Origin: Algoriphagus sp. PAP.12
GTDB lineage: Bacteria > Bacteroidota > Bacteroidia > Cytophagales > Cyclobacteriaceae
Direction of reading: 5' to 3'
DNA length: 64,000 bases
Assembly (NCBI RefSeq): GCF_026652115.1
Contig: NZ_JAPPSQ010000015.1
Location: 53,445-117,444, forward strand
The first letter of the stretch is position 1; every line of letters starts with the position of its first letter. Shown one piece after another: positions 36,409-44,579 of this stretch. Made by a program: the position numbers and the translations under genes. The notes below the pieces were generated by a model. That model did no database searches and was not told the origin of the DNA. It saw nothing but the letters and a program-made list of their open reading frames with translations.

Positions 36409-37341
36409 CTATTCTAATTTATAGCTTACAAATGCGATTTTTTTGCTGTCTGGACTCCAAGAAGGGACATTGATTGTTCCTTGACCTCCAAAAAACTGTG
36501 GAGTTAAATCTTTTATTTCTCTTGTTTGAAGGTTCATTAGTCTGAGTCTTACCTGTTTTCCAAATGGGTGACCCTGCTCTTGGTCTTCCATATATGAAAT
36601 GTAGGCAATCCATTTCCCGTCAGGAGAAGGGTGAGCAAACCAATTAGAATATTGATCAAAAGTCAATTGTTCTGGATTGCTTCCATCTGCATCAATTCTC
36701 CAGATTTGCATTTTGCCAGTACGATAGGAATTAATATAAATGTACTTTCCATCCGGAGAATAATCTGGTCCATCATCTAGGCCTTCGGTTTCAGTCAATC
36801 TAGTCTCTTCTCCACCATTGATACTGATGGTATAAATGTCATAATTCCCATTTCGCTCACCCGTATAGGCTAATCTATTTCCATCTGGACTCCATCCATG
36901 CCAGAATGACATTACTTCAGATGTTATTTTTCGCGGATTTCCACCCGTAATTGGCATGACGTAAACCAAAGATTTATAGGATTTGGGGGAGGGGTCATTT
37001 TTATCGTTGTGACTTATTGCAAGCCATTTTCCATCAGGAGAAATACCGTGATCATTATTGCAAGCGTTTGCAAATCCTGAATCCAAATGTTTCATGGATT
37101 TGGTAGCCAAATCAAAAGTGTAAAGGCTGCCTAGACTATTCAGAATTAAATAATTGTCTGGATGCCAGTTGGGTGCTTCAAAATGCTTCTCAATAGTTGC
37201 CAAAGTGTCGATTTCCCCTGAAAAAATATCCACCGTATGAATGTAGCTTGTGGTGTCCATATCCTGCTGGGAGTAGGACATCAAAGGTGTGAATGAAATG
37301 ATAAAGAATAATACCAGATTTAAATTGACTTGGAGTTTCAT
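36409..37341 (-). CDS. exported PD40/WD40-like beta-propeller protein (TolB-like)
   Basis: This 310-residue protein has a signal peptide (residues 1-24, ending SYSQ). At least five PD40 repeats follow the SPDGK pattern ([64 protein letters not shown]). It is short for a TolB or DPP-IV protein, lacks a peptidase domain, and is most likely a periplasmic binding propeller. It lies between the two palindromes and is transcribed away from the NUDIX regulator. Confidence 0.85.
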   Translation of the reverse strand: MKLQVNLNLVLFFIISFTPLMSYSQQDMDTTSYIHTVDIFSGEIDTLATIEKHFEAPNWHPDNYLILNSLGSLYTFDLATKSMKHLDSGFANACNNDHGISPDGKWLAISHNDKNDPSPKSYKSLVYVMPITGGNPRKITSEVMSFWHGWSPDGNRLAYTGERNGNYDIYTISINGGEETRLTETEGLDDGPDYSPDGKYIYINSYRTGKMQIWRIDADGSNPEQLTFDQYSNWFAHPSPDGKWIAYISYMEDQEQGHPFGKQVRLRLMNLQTREIKDLTPQFFGGQGTINVPSWSPDSKKIAFVSYKLE

Positions 37342-37391
37342 GGTTTTGAAGGGTTTAGGAGTTAATTGCTTGAAAATTTAATCAATTTTTC

Positions 37392-37416
37392 TTATTATCT
37401 AAAAAATAGATAATAA
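37392..37416. promoter_or_regulatory. palindromic operator candidate, site 2
   Basis: Perfect 10-bp arms TTATTATCTA (37392-37401) and TAGATAATAA (37407-37416) share the TATTATCT-N7-AGATAATA core with site 1. On the minus strand the TTTT of its spacer and a TAAATTTT box 20 nt later would form the promoter of the PD40 gene, so binding should block it. It is 68 nt from the regulator start on the other side. Confidence 0.78.
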
Positions 37417-37484
37417 TATTACTTGTGATTTATAAGGAGTTTTTAATTTAGATTTTAACATATTGAAATTTAGAATTTACTAAC

Positions 37485-38210
37485 ATGCCCAAATTTGATA
37501 TCAACCTTTTTATCGCCCACCTGTCCATTGACTGTGTAGTATTTGGATATGAAAAGGGAGAGATAAAAGTGTTGCTATCCAAACCTACTTATGTGAAAGG
37601 GTTTTGGTCTCTTCCTGGAGGTTACATTCTGAAAACTGAAGGAATAGAGCAAGCTGCGTCGAGAATTTTGACAGAAAGAACCCAGTTGAAAAACATTTAT
37701 TTGGAACAATTTAAAGTGTTTGGTTCTAGGGAAAGGAATATCGAAAATGAGCAAAAGGAATTGATCAAAGCTGGTCTCAAGGATTTGGACGCAGATATAT
37801 TTGATGAAGAGGTGGTTTCTTGGATGACAGAGAGGTTTATCAGCATTGGTTTTTATGCTTTAGTAGACATAAAAAAGGTCAAACCTCAAACTGGTTTTTT
37901 GGAAGATTCACTGGTTTGGTATTCTCTTAAAGAAATCCCGGAATTGACCTACGATCATTCTTTCATTCTAAATCAAGCATTGGAAGCATTGAAAAGAGAT
38001 TTGGATATCAAATTAATAGGGTTTAACCTACTTCCTGAAAAATTCACAATGAAGGAGGTTCAGCATCTTTATGAGGCTGTCTATGAGAAAAGTTTCCCCA
38101 TGAACAACTTCCAAAAGAAGATTCTTGCACTGAATACACTGGAGAGACTAGAAAAGAAATTTACAGGTGCGGCAAACAAAGCACCTTATCTATACAGGAT
38201 TAAAAAATAG
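37485..38210 (+). CDS. NUDIX-fold transcriptional regulator (NrtR/AraR type)
   Basis: This 241-residue protein has a NUDIX domain (DCVVFGYEKGEIKVLLSK, then WSLPGGYIL) and a C-terminal winged helix (EKFTMKEVQHLYEAVYEKSF, then NFQKKILALNTLERL). The NUDIX box is degenerate: GYILKTEGIEQAASRILTERTQL lacks the REXXEE core, so hydrolysis is unlikely and the domain probably senses a ligand. NUDIX regulators of this kind control sugar use in Bacteroidota (AraR for arabinose is the known case). Its divergent position beside the rhamnosidase locus, and the two matching palindromes, suggest that it controls this locus and itself. Confidence 0.9.
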   Translation: MPKFDINLFIAHLSIDCVVFGYEKGEIKVLLSKPTYVKGFWSLPGGYILKTEGIEQAASRILTERTQLKNIYLEQFKVFGSRERNIENEQKELIKAGLKDLDADIFDEEVVSWMTERFISIGFYALVDIKKVKPQTGFLEDSLVWYSLKEIPELTYDHSFILNQALEALKRDLDIKLIGFNLLPEKFTMKEVQHLYEAVYEKSFPMNNFQKKILALNTLERLEKKFTGAANKAPYLYRIKK

Positions 38211-38249
38211 TTTTTGAAAATGAAAGGATTTCATTCAAATAGGCAGAAA

Positions 38250-39176
38250 TCATAGCCTTACTTTAGTTGATTCAATATTTTTATTTTTCGAAGAAACAGT
38301 CACTAAATACACTCCAATTATAACAAGAATTGTTGCCAAAGGCTTGTCCCAGGTAAAAATGTCTTGTCCTGCTATAATTGCGACAATGGAAGCCACAATT
38401 GGCTGGAGGTTCATAAATATGCTTACAGTACTAGCCTCCAATCTTTTTAAGGAGTAGGGCATGAGAAAGAACGCGAATGTGGTTGAGAAAATCAATGCAA
38501 ATCCCAAGAATAAATAAGCTTTTAATGTAGCTGATTCTGAGTAAATTACCTGCTCTGGTAAAGATTGAAAACTAAAAGGGAAAGCTGCGATAGCAGAAAC
38601 TAGAAACATCCATTTTGCGATAGTAACCGGTTGGTATTTAATTGATACTTTTCGAGTAATAACCAAATATCCAGCATAGGAGAGGACACACATTAGAGCA
38701 AATCCAATTCCTAGCAGGTTATTTCTTCCAGAGCTAGTTTGAGTTTGACTCAAAAGAATAATCAAAAATGCTCCCGAAATACTAATAAATACGCCTATCA
38801 ACTTTCTAGCCGGTAATGATTCCTTTAAAATCAAAGCAGACAACAATAATACAACAACTGGAGTCAAAGCCATTAATAAAGAAAAAATGACAGGAGTGGT
38901 ATAAAGCAAGGCCTGTGAAAACAAGAATTGCGTTCCTATGAATCCCATTAAACCACCTGCTAAAATGGATAAATAGTCTTTTTTGTCAAGTGTGCGGTCT
39001 TTAAAAAATGATCCAATCAACCAAAAAATAGCGGCTCCAAAGAACATCCTGGTAACAGTATATCCAATTGGATTCATCCATTCTTCCATTAATGCTTTTG
39101 TAATAGGAATATTCAGGCCAAAAATGGTGTTAGCTGAAAGAATGGCTATCAGGCCCTGCTTTTTCTCCTGGTCCAT
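38250..39176 (-). CDS. EamA/DMT family transporter
   Basis: This 308-residue membrane protein has ten predicted helices in two EamA repeats (IAILSANTIFGLNIPITKAL, and later GIGFALMCVLSYAGYLVITRK). The family exports or imports amino acids, sugars or other metabolites, and the substrate is unknown. It ends the run of minus-strand genes that begins near 40778. Its start is 3 nt from the DUF2255 stop, so the two are probably cotranscribed. Confidence 0.88.
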   Translation of the reverse strand: MDQEKKQGLIAILSANTIFGLNIPITKALMEEWMNPIGYTVTRMFFGAAIFWLIGSFFKDRTLDKKDYLSILAGGLMGFIGTQFLFSQALLYTTPVIFSLLMALTPVVVLLLSALILKESLPARKLIGVFISISGAFLIILLSQTQTSSGRNNLLGIGFALMCVLSYAGYLVITRKVSIKYQPVTIAKWMFLVSAIAAFPFSFQSLPEQVIYSESATLKAYLFLGFALIFSTTFAFFLMPYSLKRLEASTVSIFMNLQPIVASIVAIIAGQDIFTWDKPLATILVIIGVYLVTVSSKNKNIESTKVRL

Positions 39177-39179
39177 TAA

Positions 39180-39566
39180 TTATACTCCTGGAAGAATTTG
39201 AACTGTTGCCGCCTTAGATCGGTCACTGATCATTGAATTAAGATAGGGACTACCAGCATATTTTTTTCGATACGCCTGATCAATTTCTTCATTGATATTT
39301 CCTTCGATAGGTTCAAATCTGACCTTTTTCTCCATTCCAGCAGCGGAGATTTTACCAGCTTTTTGTTTCAATGCAGATTGGTACCAACGGGATTTTTTAC
39401 CATAATATGCTCTGACAAAAAGCTGGTTGTTTACAGATACATTCCAGATCCATGTTAATGTGCCGAAGGTTTTCCCATCTTCTCGAAAAGGAGCAATGTG
39501 AAAATTGTCTTGTTGGGATATTTTCTGGATTTCTTGTTGAGTTAGTGTAGTAGATAAGTCTGACAT
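39180..39566 (-). CDS. DUF2255 family protein
   Basis: This 128-residue protein has the family pattern LTWIWNVSVNNQLFVRAYYGKKSRWYQSAL (split over two strands), VRFEPIE and AYRKKYAGSPYL. The function is unknown. Such proteins are small, cytoplasmic, and often found beside oxidoreductases. It lies 7 nt after the broken sugar dehydrogenase gene and 3 nt before the transporter. Confidence 0.82.
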   Translation of the reverse strand: MSDLSTTLTQQEIQKISQQDNFHIAPFREDGKTFGTLTWIWNVSVNNQLFVRAYYGKKSRWYQSALKQKAGKISAAGMEKKVRFEPIEGNINEEIDQAYRKKYAGSPYLNSMISDRSKAATVQILPGV

Positions 39567-39572
39567 GGTATA

Positions 39573-40778
39573 TTAAATTGGCTTTTTAGTGATTTTATAG
39601 AGTCTTCCCTTTTCGTCATCTGTCAATAGGTAAATAACTCCATCGGGCCCTTCGGTGATATTCCTAAATCTTTGTTTTTCGTCTGTTAATAGTTTTTCTT
39701 CTCCCATGACTCTTCCAGTTTTTGGGTCTAATTCCAAACGTGCGACATACATGCCGCGTAACATTGCCACAAAAAGATTGTTTTTCCATTCCGGAATAAG
39801 CTTTCCTGAGTAAAATGAAATTCCACTTGGGGCTGTAGCAGGATCGTAGTAATAGACCGGAGAAACCATTCCTACTTGTTGAGTAATTTCTGTTCCGTTA
39901 ACTGGAGAACCATTGGATTCTATTCCATAGGATACGATTGGCCAACCATAGTTTGACCCCTTTTTTATTTGATTGATTTCATCTCCTGCCCAGGGTCCAT
40001 GTTCTGCTTCCCATAGTTCATGGGTTTCTGGGTGAAAAGCTAAACCTTGGGGATTTCTATGTCCAACAGACCAGATTTCTGGAAGAGCTCCAGCTTGTCC
40101 TTCAAATGGATTTCCTGGTGCTGGATTACCTTCTGGTGTGATTCGGATGATCTTGCCCAAAGCAGAGTCTACCTGTTGGACTTTTTCTCTTCCATTTCTA
40201 AACCTGTCACCAAAAGTGACTAAAAGCATGCCTTCTGAGTCAAAAAGAAGCCTTGAGCCAAAATGGAAGCGGCCTCCGGAAATAGGCTCAATCTCATAGA
40301 TCACTTTCACATTTTCAATTTTTGATTGATTGGGAGAAAGTGTTCCGGAGGCTACCTGATTCATTGCCTCGCCATTTTTGGTAGAAACATAAGTCCAGAA
40401 TACTTTTCGATCTTTTTCAAATGATGGAGATAGTTTTACGTCAAATAGGCCTCCTGATCCCTCATATCTTACAGGAGCTATTCCCAGCAATGGAGGACCT
40501 ACATTCCCTTCTTGGGAAATTATCCTAATTCTACCCGGTTTCTCACTGATAATCTAGTTCCCATTCGGTAGGAAGTCCATTCCCCAAGGAAAACTAAGTT
40601 CGTCAGTTACCATTGAAACTTGATAGTCTGCTTGGGTAGAAATGGATGGTGCCCTAGTTTGGTTAGGAAACTCAGGATTTTGATCTGGAGCTTCTTTGGT
40701 GTCATTTTGAGCATTAGAATTGATAGCTGAAATCAAAAATCCAAATACTATGAATAGGATGTAAAGGGTCTTTTTCAT
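39573..40778 (-). pseudogene. PQQ-dependent sugar dehydrogenase-like gene split by an in-frame TAG
   Basis: The gene starts at 40778 with a signal peptide (residues 1-23, ending SNAQ) and continues to SFPWGMDFLPNGN, where TAG at 40554-40556 interrupts it. The same frame continues after the stop with IISEKPGRIRIISQ and then a full soluble sugar dehydrogenase propeller (FGDRFRNGR, GHRNPQGLAFHPETHELWEAEHGPW, NYGWPIVSYG, LPIPEW-like ends). Relatives have a Leu at the stop position (FLPDGRMLVTERPG type), so one base change explains it. Intact, the protein would have about 401 residues. It is a recent pseudogene or a sequence error. The downstream part could not be exported if translated alone. Confidence 0.82.
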
Positions 40779-40880
40779 GGTTAAATGGGTTTGTGTTTAC
40801 AGAATAAATTACAAAAAAATGTACTTATGGTCTATATTCCACCAATAGGTTGTTTTATGAAAATCAGGTTGCTCCGGAGC

Positions 40881-41111
40881 CTAATCAAATGAATACCCTG
40901 GCTCTTTGATTAAAATTTCTTTGTTGGACATGATTGAGTTTGGATACAAATCATTTCTCCATTCATCCATGCTGAATTCTTCAATAGAGACTGAATAGGA
41001 TTCATCTCCCATTCCAATCACTTTTTGAGCAGCTTGGATGATTTCTTTTGTCAGCCGTTCTTTTTGCTCTTGGCTTTTACCTTCAAGTATTTTTATTTGA
41101 AAATGTGGCAT
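40881..41111 (-). CDS. tautomerase family protein (4-oxalocrotonate tautomerase type)
   Basis: This 76-residue protein starts MPHFQIKILEGKS, giving the N-terminal catalytic Pro1 after Met removal. A helix follows (EQKERLTKEIIQAAQKV), then SVSIEEFSMDEWRNDLYP, the usual dimer/hexamer strand. The substrate is unknown. It lies within the redox gene run but about 100 nt from its neighbours. Confidence 0.87.
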   Translation of the reverse strand: MPHFQIKILEGKSQEQKERLTKEIIQAAQKVIGMGDESYSVSIEEFSMDEWRNDLYPNSIMSNKEILIKEPGYSFD

Positions 41112-41258
41112 AGCTTAATTTGATTCAAGAGGTTTGAACTTGGTTCAATTTCCTTTTAAGAATTAATGGTGATTAACAACTTAAAGTAACTCCCCTTTAT
41201 GGTTAGCTTGGATTTAAGAAAAAGAACCAAGTTCAATTATTCTCAGATCGTTGAAAGC

Positions 41259-41657
41259 TTATTTAGCATTGTACTGCTCTTCGCTTACCTGTTCCATCCA
41301 AGTGACTACCTCACCATTTACTTCTTCTTGAACAGCAATATGGCTCATCGCACAATTTGCTGAGGCACCATGCCAGTGTTTTTCATCGGGTTCGAAATAC
41401 ACGACATCTCCTGGTCCCACCTCGATGATCGGTCCATTTTCTTTTTGGACCCAGCCCAAACCGGTTTGGATAATGATGGTCTGTCCTGCAGGATGCGTAT
41501 GCCAAGCAGTTCTTGCTCCTGGTTCGAAAGTAACCAAAGCTCCCTGGGCTACTGTTTTAGGTTGTTTTGGGAATACAGGTTCCACTCTTACTTGTCCTGT
41601 AAACCATGCTTCTGGTCCTTTGAAAGATCCGCGAGTTCCATTCTTTAAGATTTCCAT
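41259..41657 (-). CDS. cupin domain protein (hydroxynitrile-lyase-like), cytoplasmic
   Basis: This 132-residue single cupin has metal ligands in WHTHPAGQTI (two His and Gln) and in EKHWHGA (His). FPKQPKTVAQGALVTFEPGART and an ending TWMEQVSEEQYN match the small cupins related to bacterial hydroxynitrile lyase and to cupins in aldehyde-stress clusters. There is no signal peptide. It is a paralog of the exported cupin at 43348-43821, with which it shares the core and the end motif. It is 11 nt downstream of the cyclophilin-like gene. Confidence 0.86.
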   Translation of the reverse strand: MEILKNGTRGSFKGPEAWFTGQVRVEPVFPKQPKTVAQGALVTFEPGARTAWHTHPAGQTIIIQTGLGWVQKENGPIIEVGPGDVVYFEPDEKHWHGASANCAMSHIAVQEEVNGEVVTWMEQVSEEQYNAK

Positions 41658-41668
41658 GGTTATGAGAT

Positions 41669-42130
41669 TTAGATTTTAATAATAGTTGCTTTTTCCGACT
41701 TGGAAAGAGCTTTGACTAAGCCGTCAATATCTTCGATTTTTCCCATAGGGATCAATCCTGATGCATATCCGGCGTCCTTATAAAAAAGCGCCACATCACC
41801 CCAAGGTGCATAATACATGATGTCCCCTTTTGAAGGTTTTGCACCTGAGGGTGCATTTTCTTTTGAAAGCTTTTTCGGCGGATAAAAGATCTTCTCCAAT
41901 CCGGCAAAATCTTCGAATTCTACTGAGAAAGGAGCCTGATCCAACAAACTTTGGGAAGTAGGGTTGGAGTCTAATTTGATTTCAAACTTTTGGTCTCCAA
42001 CTTGAATTAGAAGTTTCAAAGATGATTTCATTGGTTTTTGAAAGGAAAAAACCTCTTCAGAAAATGGGATTGAACTTGTCAAAATAAAAGCCCCGGTGAG
42101 GACAATAGCCAAAATCCAAAGAGGTTTCAT
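41669..42130 (-). CDS. cyclophilin-like fold protein, exported
   Basis: The start at 42130 gives a membrane leader (MKPLWILAIVLTGAFILTSS) and lies 8 nt past the dehydrogenase stop. The longer frame to 42202 runs into that gene and is rejected. The mature domain of about 120 residues has LLIQVGDQKFEIKLDSNPT, FEDFAGLEKIFYPPKKL and DIMYYAPWGDVALFYKD, the pattern of the cyclophilin-like family (PF18050 type). No isomerase active site is obvious. These proteins recur in AraC/aldehyde reductase clusters. Confidence 0.82.
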   Translation of the reverse strand: MKPLWILAIVLTGAFILTSSIPFSEEVFSFQKPMKSSLKLLIQVGDQKFEIKLDSNPTSQSLLDQAPFSVEFEDFAGLEKIFYPPKKLSKENAPSGAKPSKGDIMYYAPWGDVALFYKDAGYASGLIPMGKIEDIDGLVKALSKSEKATIIKI

Positions 42131-42138
42131 TTTACATT

Positions 42139-43326
42139 TTAGAATGTGGCAGCATCGATCACATATCTGTATCGTGCTTCCTTGTTCACTACTTTTTCCC
42201 AAGCCTCATTGATCTCCTCTCCGGAAATAATTTCAATGTTTGGACGAATATTGTTATCTGCACAATAATGTACTACTTCCTGTGTTTCTGGAACCCCTCC
42301 GATCAAAGAGGCATTGAAGTTTACTCTGGCAAAAGATAGCATCAAGTTATTGATTTTGATCTCGGAATTGATAGGCATTCCAACCAAAGTAAAGGTTCCA
42401 TAAGGCTTCAAGCACATGATGTAAGGAGTCACGTTGAATTGGTATGGAATGGTGCAAATCATATAATCCAATGTCTTTCCATAGCCTTGCATAGACTTGT
42501 ATTCTTCATCCACAACAATCACTTCCTTCACACCCCAAGACTTGATATCTTCTACTTTGTCAGCAGTGGTAGTGAACGCGTAAACTTCAGCACCTTTAGA
42601 AACTGCAATTTTCACAGCAAGGTGACCCAATCCACCGATTCCTGCAACTCCCACTTTGTCACCAATTTTGAAATCTGCTTTCATCAGAGGAGAATAGGTG
42701 GTAATCCCAGCGCAAAGCAAAGGAGCTGCTTCCTCAAAGCTGATATTTTCTGGTATGTGGACTGCAAAATGATCTCTAACAACGATTTTGTCAGAATATC
42801 CACCTTGAGAAATTCCAGTTGGTTCATCCTTGGTAGGGTAACCATATGTAAAGACGGTTTGTCCTCTTTCACAGAATTGTTCTTCACCGTGGGTACAGCT
42901 GTCACATTCCATACAACTATCTACCATGCATCCCACTCCAGCTCTATCACCAACTTTAAATCTGGTTACATTTTTCCCGACGGCAGAAACGATTCCAACA
43001 ATCTCATGTCCCGGAACTTGAGGGTAGATTTGTTTTCCCCAATGTCCTTTTTCCTGGTGAATGTCCGAATGACAAATACTTGCGAACTTGATATCGATTA
43101 AGATGTCATCATCCCCTACAGGGCGTCGTTCAAATTCAAAAGGACTCAATTTTCCCGATTCATCGGTAGCGGCATAGCCACGGGTTTTAATGTTTTCATT
43201 CATAAGGGTAGAGTTTTGGTTACTAGTTGGTTTAGCAATCAAGTCAATGGGGTTTCCCAAAGTCAATGCTGCGCCTGCAAGAGCAGATTTTTGAAGAAAT
43301 TTTCTCCTTAGATTTTCAGGTTCCAT
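42139..43326 (-). CDS. zinc-dependent alcohol dehydrogenase (YahK/CAD type) with Tat-like leader
   Basis: This is a 395-residue protein whose residues 1-41 look like a twin-arginine leader (RRKFLQKSALAGAALTLG). A full alcohol dehydrogenase follows: catalytic zinc ligands Cys85 and His107/Glu108, and structural zinc Cys138, Cys141, Cys144 and Cys152. The NADP-binding loop is GIGGLGHLAVK. An internal ATG at 43203 (Met42) would start a normal cytoplasmic enzyme. An exported NADP enzyme is odd, because the periplasm lacks free NADP, so either the start or the location deserves testing. The likely role is reduction of aldehydes. The flanking genes encode an exported cupin and an exported cyclophilin-like protein. 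Confidence 0.88.
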   Translation of the reverse strand: MEPENLRRKFLQKSALAGAALTLGNPIDLIAKPTSNQNSTLMNENIKTRGYAATDESGKLSPFEFERRPVGDDDILIDIKFASICHSDIHQEKGHWGKQIYPQVPGHEIVGIVSAVGKNVTRFKVGDRAGVGCMVDSCMECDSCTHGEEQFCERGQTVFTYGYPTKDEPTGISQGGYSDKIVVRDHFAVHIPENISFEEAAPLLCAGITTYSPLMKADFKIGDKVGVAGIGGLGHLAVKIAVSKGAEVYAFTTTADKVEDIKSWGVKEVIVVDEEYKSMQGYGKTLDYMICTIPYQFNVTPYIMCLKPYGTFTLVGMPINSEIKINNLMLSFARVNFNASLIGGVPETQEVVHYCADNNIRPNIEIISGEEINEAWEKVVNKEARYRYVIDAATF

Positions 43327-43347
43327 GCTTGGTTCAAAAGGTTTGAT

Positions 43348-43821
43348 TTATTTGTTGTATTGTTCATCGGTGACAGCTTCCATCCATTCTACAATACCTT
43401 TTTCAGTGTTTGGAAGAACATAAAGTTGCTGCATCCCCACTTCATGACTCGCACCATGCCAATGTCTGACATTAGGTGGACAAATGGCCACGCTTCCTTT
43501 TTTCAATAATTCTTTGGGTTGTCCTTCGATTTGATGATAGCCTTCACCGGATGTGATGATCAGGATTTGTCCGGCTGGATGACTGTGCCAATTACTTCTG
43601 GCACCAGGTTCGAAATAGACATTGCCGATCAAGGTGGTCAAAGAAGTGTCACTGGGTACGAGTCCGTAGTTGTAGGCATTTCCGGTAAAAAACCTTTCGG
43701 AGCCTTTTTGTCCTTGAGGAAATATGGCATCCACTTCATTCTGGGTGCTTTTCTGAGCAAAGGCAGAAAAAGAAAATCCTACTATTGCGAAAAGAAGGAA
43801 TAGTTTTAAGGCGATTTTCAT
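43348..43821 (-). CDS. exported cupin domain protein
   Basis: This 157-residue protein has a signal peptide (residues 1-22, ending AFAQ) and a single cupin. WHSHPAGQIL and VRHWHGAS provide the metal ligands, and the end VEWMEAVTDEQYNK parallels the cytoplasmic paralog at 41259-41657. It has the same fold group as bacterial hydroxynitrile lyases and is probably Mn- or Fe-dependent. It is 21 nt upstream of the dehydrogenase start and likely cotranscribed. Confidence 0.86.
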   Translation of the reverse strand: MKIALKLFLLFAIVGFSFSAFAQKSTQNEVDAIFPQGQKGSERFFTGNAYNYGLVPSDTSLTTLIGNVYFEPGARSNWHSHPAGQILIITSGEGYHQIEGQPKELLKKGSVAICPPNVRHWHGASHEVGMQQLYVLPNTEKGIVEWMEAVTDEQYNK

Positions 43822-43857
43822 AGGTTATTCAAATTGAGTGTATGATTGGTTAAACAA

Positions 43858-44445
43858 TTATTGGGAAATGCTTTTTAGAGTTTTGGCAGGAATACCACCG
43901 ACAATGGTGTTGTCAGGAACATCTTTGGAGACTACTGCTCCTGCTGCGACAATTGAGTTTTTTCCAATGGTAATTCCCGGTAGGATAGTTACCCCTGCAC
44001 CAATCCAAGCATTTTCACGGATAAGAATTGGAGCTGCGATCATCCCTCTTCTGGTTGCAGGATCTGTAGGATGATTTTCTGTCACTAATTTGACTTGAGG
44101 ACCGATGAGAACATGATCTTCGATTGTGATTCCTCCCAAGTCCAAAAATGAGCAGCCATGATTGATGAAAACATGCTTCCCTAATCTGGTGAACTTTCCA
44201 AAATTGATAGTAAATGGTGGGAATAGGGTAGTAGATTCATCTACAGGTGAATTGAATATCTTGCCTAAAATTACCCGTGCTAAATCTATGTCTCCGGAGT
44301 TGTTCAATTCTGCCACCCACTTAAGTGATTGAACACATTCTTTATTGATTATTGTGAATGCCGGGTCAGAAATCGGTAGAACCGTTCCTGAAGTTAGTTT
44401 TTTATAGACATTTTGAAATTCACCGTATTCAAATTGATTCTTCAT
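43858..44445 (-). CDS. sugar O-acetyltransferase (hexapeptide repeat, Maa/LacA-like)
   Basis: The start at 44445 is used; an upstream Met at 44463 adds six residues without clear merit. The protein has an N-terminal helical region and then left-handed beta-helix hexapeptides (LGGITIEDHVLIGPQVKLVTENH, then GVTILPGITIGKNSIVAAGAVVSKDVPDNTIVGGIPAK). NHGCSFLDLGG matches the maltose/galactoside acetyltransferase pattern. It acetylates a sugar or related acceptor with acetyl-CoA. It sits at the head of the redox run, after the AraC gene. Confidence 0.88.
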   Translation of the reverse strand: MKNQFEYGEFQNVYKKLTSGTVLPISDPAFTIINKECVQSLKWVAELNNSGDIDLARVILGKIFNSPVDESTTLFPPFTINFGKFTRLGKHVFINHGCSFLDLGGITIEDHVLIGPQVKLVTENHPTDPATRRGMIAAPILIRENAWIGAGVTILPGITIGKNSIVAAGAVVSKDVPDNTIVGGIPAKTLKSISQ

Positions 44446-44579
44446 AGATTTTACCTTTATCATTTTGAACTAAAACAAAGGTACTTCCTATCAAATCATT
44501 TGAATAAAACTATTCAAATCAGAACTTAAGAAAATCAAACATGCTCTTTTTATAGTTTCAATTTGGAGCAATAATGCAG

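Noticed and set aside
25..40556. TAG read as a sense codon (amber recoding), prompted by two in-frame TAGs at 25-27 and 40554-40556.
   Set aside because: TAG is used as the natural stop of intact genes in the same window (for example those ending at 3141, 9722, 31507 and 32155), so general recoding does not fit. Local mutations or errors explain the two cases.
42439..43101. A 220-residue plus-strand frame opposite the alcohol dehydrogenase gene.
   Set aside because: The minus strand carries clear zinc and cofactor motifs over the same bases. The plus frame has no recognisable domain.
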